From contig JARFXO010000002.1 of the NCBI GenBank assembly GCA_029194665.1, forward strand, positions 186,001 through 250,000: a stretch of 64,000 nucleotides of DNA, given 5' to 3'. Below are positions 62,334-64,000 of the stretch, piece after piece. The stretch is from Nitrospira sp. (lineage in GTDB: Bacteria > Nitrospirota > Nitrospiria > Nitrospirales > Nitrospiraceae). Each line of letters begins with the position of its first letter. Positions within the stretch are counted from its first letter, which is position 1. The position numbers and the translations under genes were made by a program. Under the pieces are notes generated by a model. That model ran no database searches and was not told the origin of the DNA. It saw nothing but the letters and a program-made list of their open reading frames with translations.

Positions 62334-63635
62334 TTACAGTTCGTCGACAGGACTCTTGACACCCCGGCCTCCGCGGTTCAAGATGTGGGTGTAGAGCATG
62401 GTCGTTTTGACGTCCTCATGCCCAAGGAGTTCCTGGACCGTTCGTATATCGTAGCCCCCTTCCAGCAGATGTGTCGCAAAGGAATGGCGAAACGTGTGAC
62501 AGGTGGCTCGCTTGGCCAAACCCGCTTGCCTGACCGCGGCTGTCACCGCTTTCTGCATGATGGACTCATGGACATGATGGCGTCCCTCCTCGCCGGTCTT
62601 GGCATTTTCCCAGCGGTTCTCTTGGGGAAACACCCACTGCCACCGCCAGTCTCGTGGCGCGTTGGGATACTTGCGGTCGAGGGCCTCCGGCAGCAGGACG
62701 CGGCCCCACCCGTCAGCCACATCCTGTTCGTGAACGGCCTTAACCCGTGTGAGGTGCTCCCGCAGCGGAGCCTTGAGCGACTCTGGAAGCATCGTGACCC
62801 GGTCCTTGGCTCCTTTTCCGTCTCGGACGAATATCTCCATGCGGGAAAAGTCGATGTCCTGCACCCGCAACCGAAGGCATTCCATCAGACGCACTCCCGC
62901 GCCGTACATCAACGAGGCCATCAGCCATTTGTCACCCGAAAGGTTGGAGAGGACGGATTTCACTTCATCGCGCGTCAGGACCACTGGCAATCGCTTGGGC
63001 CTGCGGGCGCGAATGACGTCGCCAAGGTCACCCATCTCGCGCCCAAGGACGTGCCGGTAAAGAAACAGGATCGCCGAAAGGGCCTGATTCTGCGTCGAAG
63101 CACTAACCTTCGCCTTGACGGCCAAGTGAGTCAGGAACGCGTTGATCTCCGGCTCGGCCATCTCGGCAGGAGGGCGTCCCTGATGAAAGTGCAGAAACCG
63201 GGCGACCCAATGACCATAGGCCTGTTCGGTCTTACGGGAATAGTGACGGGCCTTCAACGCTGTGCGCAGACCCGTATGCACGGGAACGAGCATGGCCGGA
63301 GAGGGCTCCCCATTATCGTGGGTTCTCACGGCCCCAAGCACCGGATCGACGTCGACGGGTTTCCCAGGAAAGAGACTCAGCAGTGTGCCGAGCGTCTCTT
63401 GCTCCTGGGGAACTGTCCAATGCCGTTCTCGAGCATGCCAGCGGCGGCCTGCCAGCGTCTTGATCTTTGCCACATGATCGGGGGAATACGGGAGCTGCAC
63501 GATCAGCTGTCCATCCTCACCCGGTCTGATCCGAATCGGAGCTGACGGCATGATCAATGCTTTATCCCTTCCCATATCCATGAGGAGCCGGAACAGGGGC
63601 GGCAAATTCTTGCGCCGAGCCAGTGGCTCTGTCAA
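62334..63635 (-). CDS. intI: Integron integrase IntI
   Basis: The 433-residue tyrosine recombinase has the catalytic residues Arg249 ([10 protein letters not shown]), His380 and Arg383 (CHTFRHSF), His406 (GHEDVKTTM) and Tyr415 (MLYTH). It carries the IntI-specific insertion [23 protein letters not shown] (about 315-337), absent from XerC/D. Compared with the usual 320-340 residues it has about 90 extra N-terminal residues ([28 protein letters not shown]), resembling a small DNA-binding domain. It is transcribed in the same direction as its cassettes, unlike most integrons. An internal start near 63548 is possible. Confidence 0.9.
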   Translation of the reverse strand: MTEPLARRKNLPPLFRLLMDMGRDKALIMPSAPIRIRPGEDGQLIVQLPYSPDHVAKIKTLAGRRWHARERHWTVPQEQETLGTLLSLFPGKPVDVDPVLGAVRTHDNGEPSPAMLVPVHTGLRTALKARHYSRKTEQAYGHWVARFLHFHQGRPPAEMAEPEINAFLTHLAVKAKVSASTQNQALSAILFLYRHVLGREMGDLGDVIRARRPKRLPVVLTRDEVKSVLSNLSGDKWLMASLMYGAGVRLMECLRLRVQDIDFSRMEIFVRDGKGAKDRVTMLPESLKAPLREHLTRVKAVHEQDVADGWGRVLLPEALDRKYPNAPRDWRWQWVFPQENRWENAKTGEEGRHHVHESIMQKAVTAAVRQAGLAKRATCHTFRHSFATHLLEGGYDIRTVQELLGHEDVKTTMLYTHILNRGGRGVKSPVDEL

Positions 63636-63783
63636 GTCTCAGCTAGCCGGACTCCTGAGAATTGATTCCATTTTTCGGCAGGGTTGATGACGCAGGAACC
63701 GGAGAGGTTTTAACTCAGGTGTGGGCGAAGCAGCGCTCCCTCAACTGGGCTGAGTGCCGAAGCTGAAGGCCGATCGCTACAAA

Positions 63784-63972
63784 TCAGATCAACCCACGTT
63801 TTTGGAGGTAGTCTTTGTCTATCACAATAGACGACTTAGGAAGCTGGTCACGCTCTTGAAGCAGCCGCTCGACGTACTTGCCGATGAGGTCTGATTCAAG
63901 GTTGACGGGATCATTCTCCCCCTTCAGGCCAAGCGTCGTGACCTTCGCCGTGTGTGGAATGATGGCGACGCT
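63784..63972 (-). pseudogene. ribE: 3' fragment of riboflavin synthase alpha (ribE)
   Basis: Leftward, the sequence reads IIPHTAKVTTLGLKGEN, VNLESDLIGKYVERLL and ends KRGLI before a stop, matching the end of riboflavin synthase. Just upstream in frame is a stop (TGA), and no earlier homology is seen before the window edge. So only about 60 codons are present here. It could be a duplicated 3' end. The stretch 63636-63783 between it and intI has no recognisable feature. Confidence 0.65.
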
Positions 63973-64000
63973 AAGTCACTACTCATGGCGGATCCTATTT

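Overview
The window reads as a chromosomal segment of a Gram-negative bacterium, most likely a Nitrospira-type member of the Nitrospirota. That assignment is inference from gene content: cyanase, a Si-type transhydrogenase lacking the disulfide, acetyl-CoA synthetase, a glucosylglycerate-type solute operon, an LPP20/LpoB lipoprotein operon, and many small toxin-antitoxin modules and chromosomal-integron features. No rRNA, tRNA or CRISPR array was recognised.

Layout. 1-3026: leftward type I restriction-modification locus (hsdM with a frameshift, hsdS) followed by the N-terminus of a Fic protein with a palindromic operator-like site. 3.2-9.1 kb: housekeeping and small envelope genes (sthA, YbaK-type deacylase, Tim44-like protein, UPF0149/SEC-C protein). 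9.3-24.7 kb: the most striking block, a leftward, tightly coupled operon of five large genes (about 576, 1421, 942, 1210 and 944 residues). Only the PhoD-like metallophosphatase and a DUF6603-type protein are recognisable; the other three are unknown. None shows a signal peptide or membrane segment. 25-31.7 kb: a divergent secreted protein with a duplicated 3' end, DUF6883/DUF4926, a broken TIR-NACHT-membrane protein, a RelE/Phd-type pair, AbrB/VapC, and cyanase copy 1. 31.9-37.8 kb: IS630 and IS5 elements around an asparagine synthase, then a broken second cyanase copy. 38.4-43.3 kb: lipoproteins, an RlmI-type methyltransferase and a 2-oxoacid decarboxylase. 43.6-47.7 kb: a compatible-solute operon (GpgS-like glycosyltransferase, a second glycosyltransferase, a small mechanosensitive-channel-like protein, HAD phosphatase). 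47.8-56.6 kb: a PIN toxin pair, the lipoprotein operon LPP20-COG3014-LpoB-LPP20, a caspase-fold protein without its catalytic cysteine, acs and two envelope proteins. 56.7-63.6 kb: toxin-antitoxin remnants, MazEF, then an integron: gene cassettes (membrane protein, beta-propeller/FN3 protein, TIR protein) separated by attC sites and followed by an IntI integrase that points the same way as its cassettes. The right edge carries a 3' fragment of riboflavin synthase.

Two themes run through the accessory part. First, 3' ends of resident genes are repeated: rlmI (three remnants plus the intact gene), the secreted protein at 25065 (two copies) and ribE at the right edge (one fragment). They bound small modules, as if modules were repeatedly added at gene 3' ends. 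Second, about eight genes carry single-base frameshifts, several in short homopolymers. That could be real decay, slippage-based regulation or uncorrected sequencing indels, so every broken-gene call here depends on read-level confirmation.
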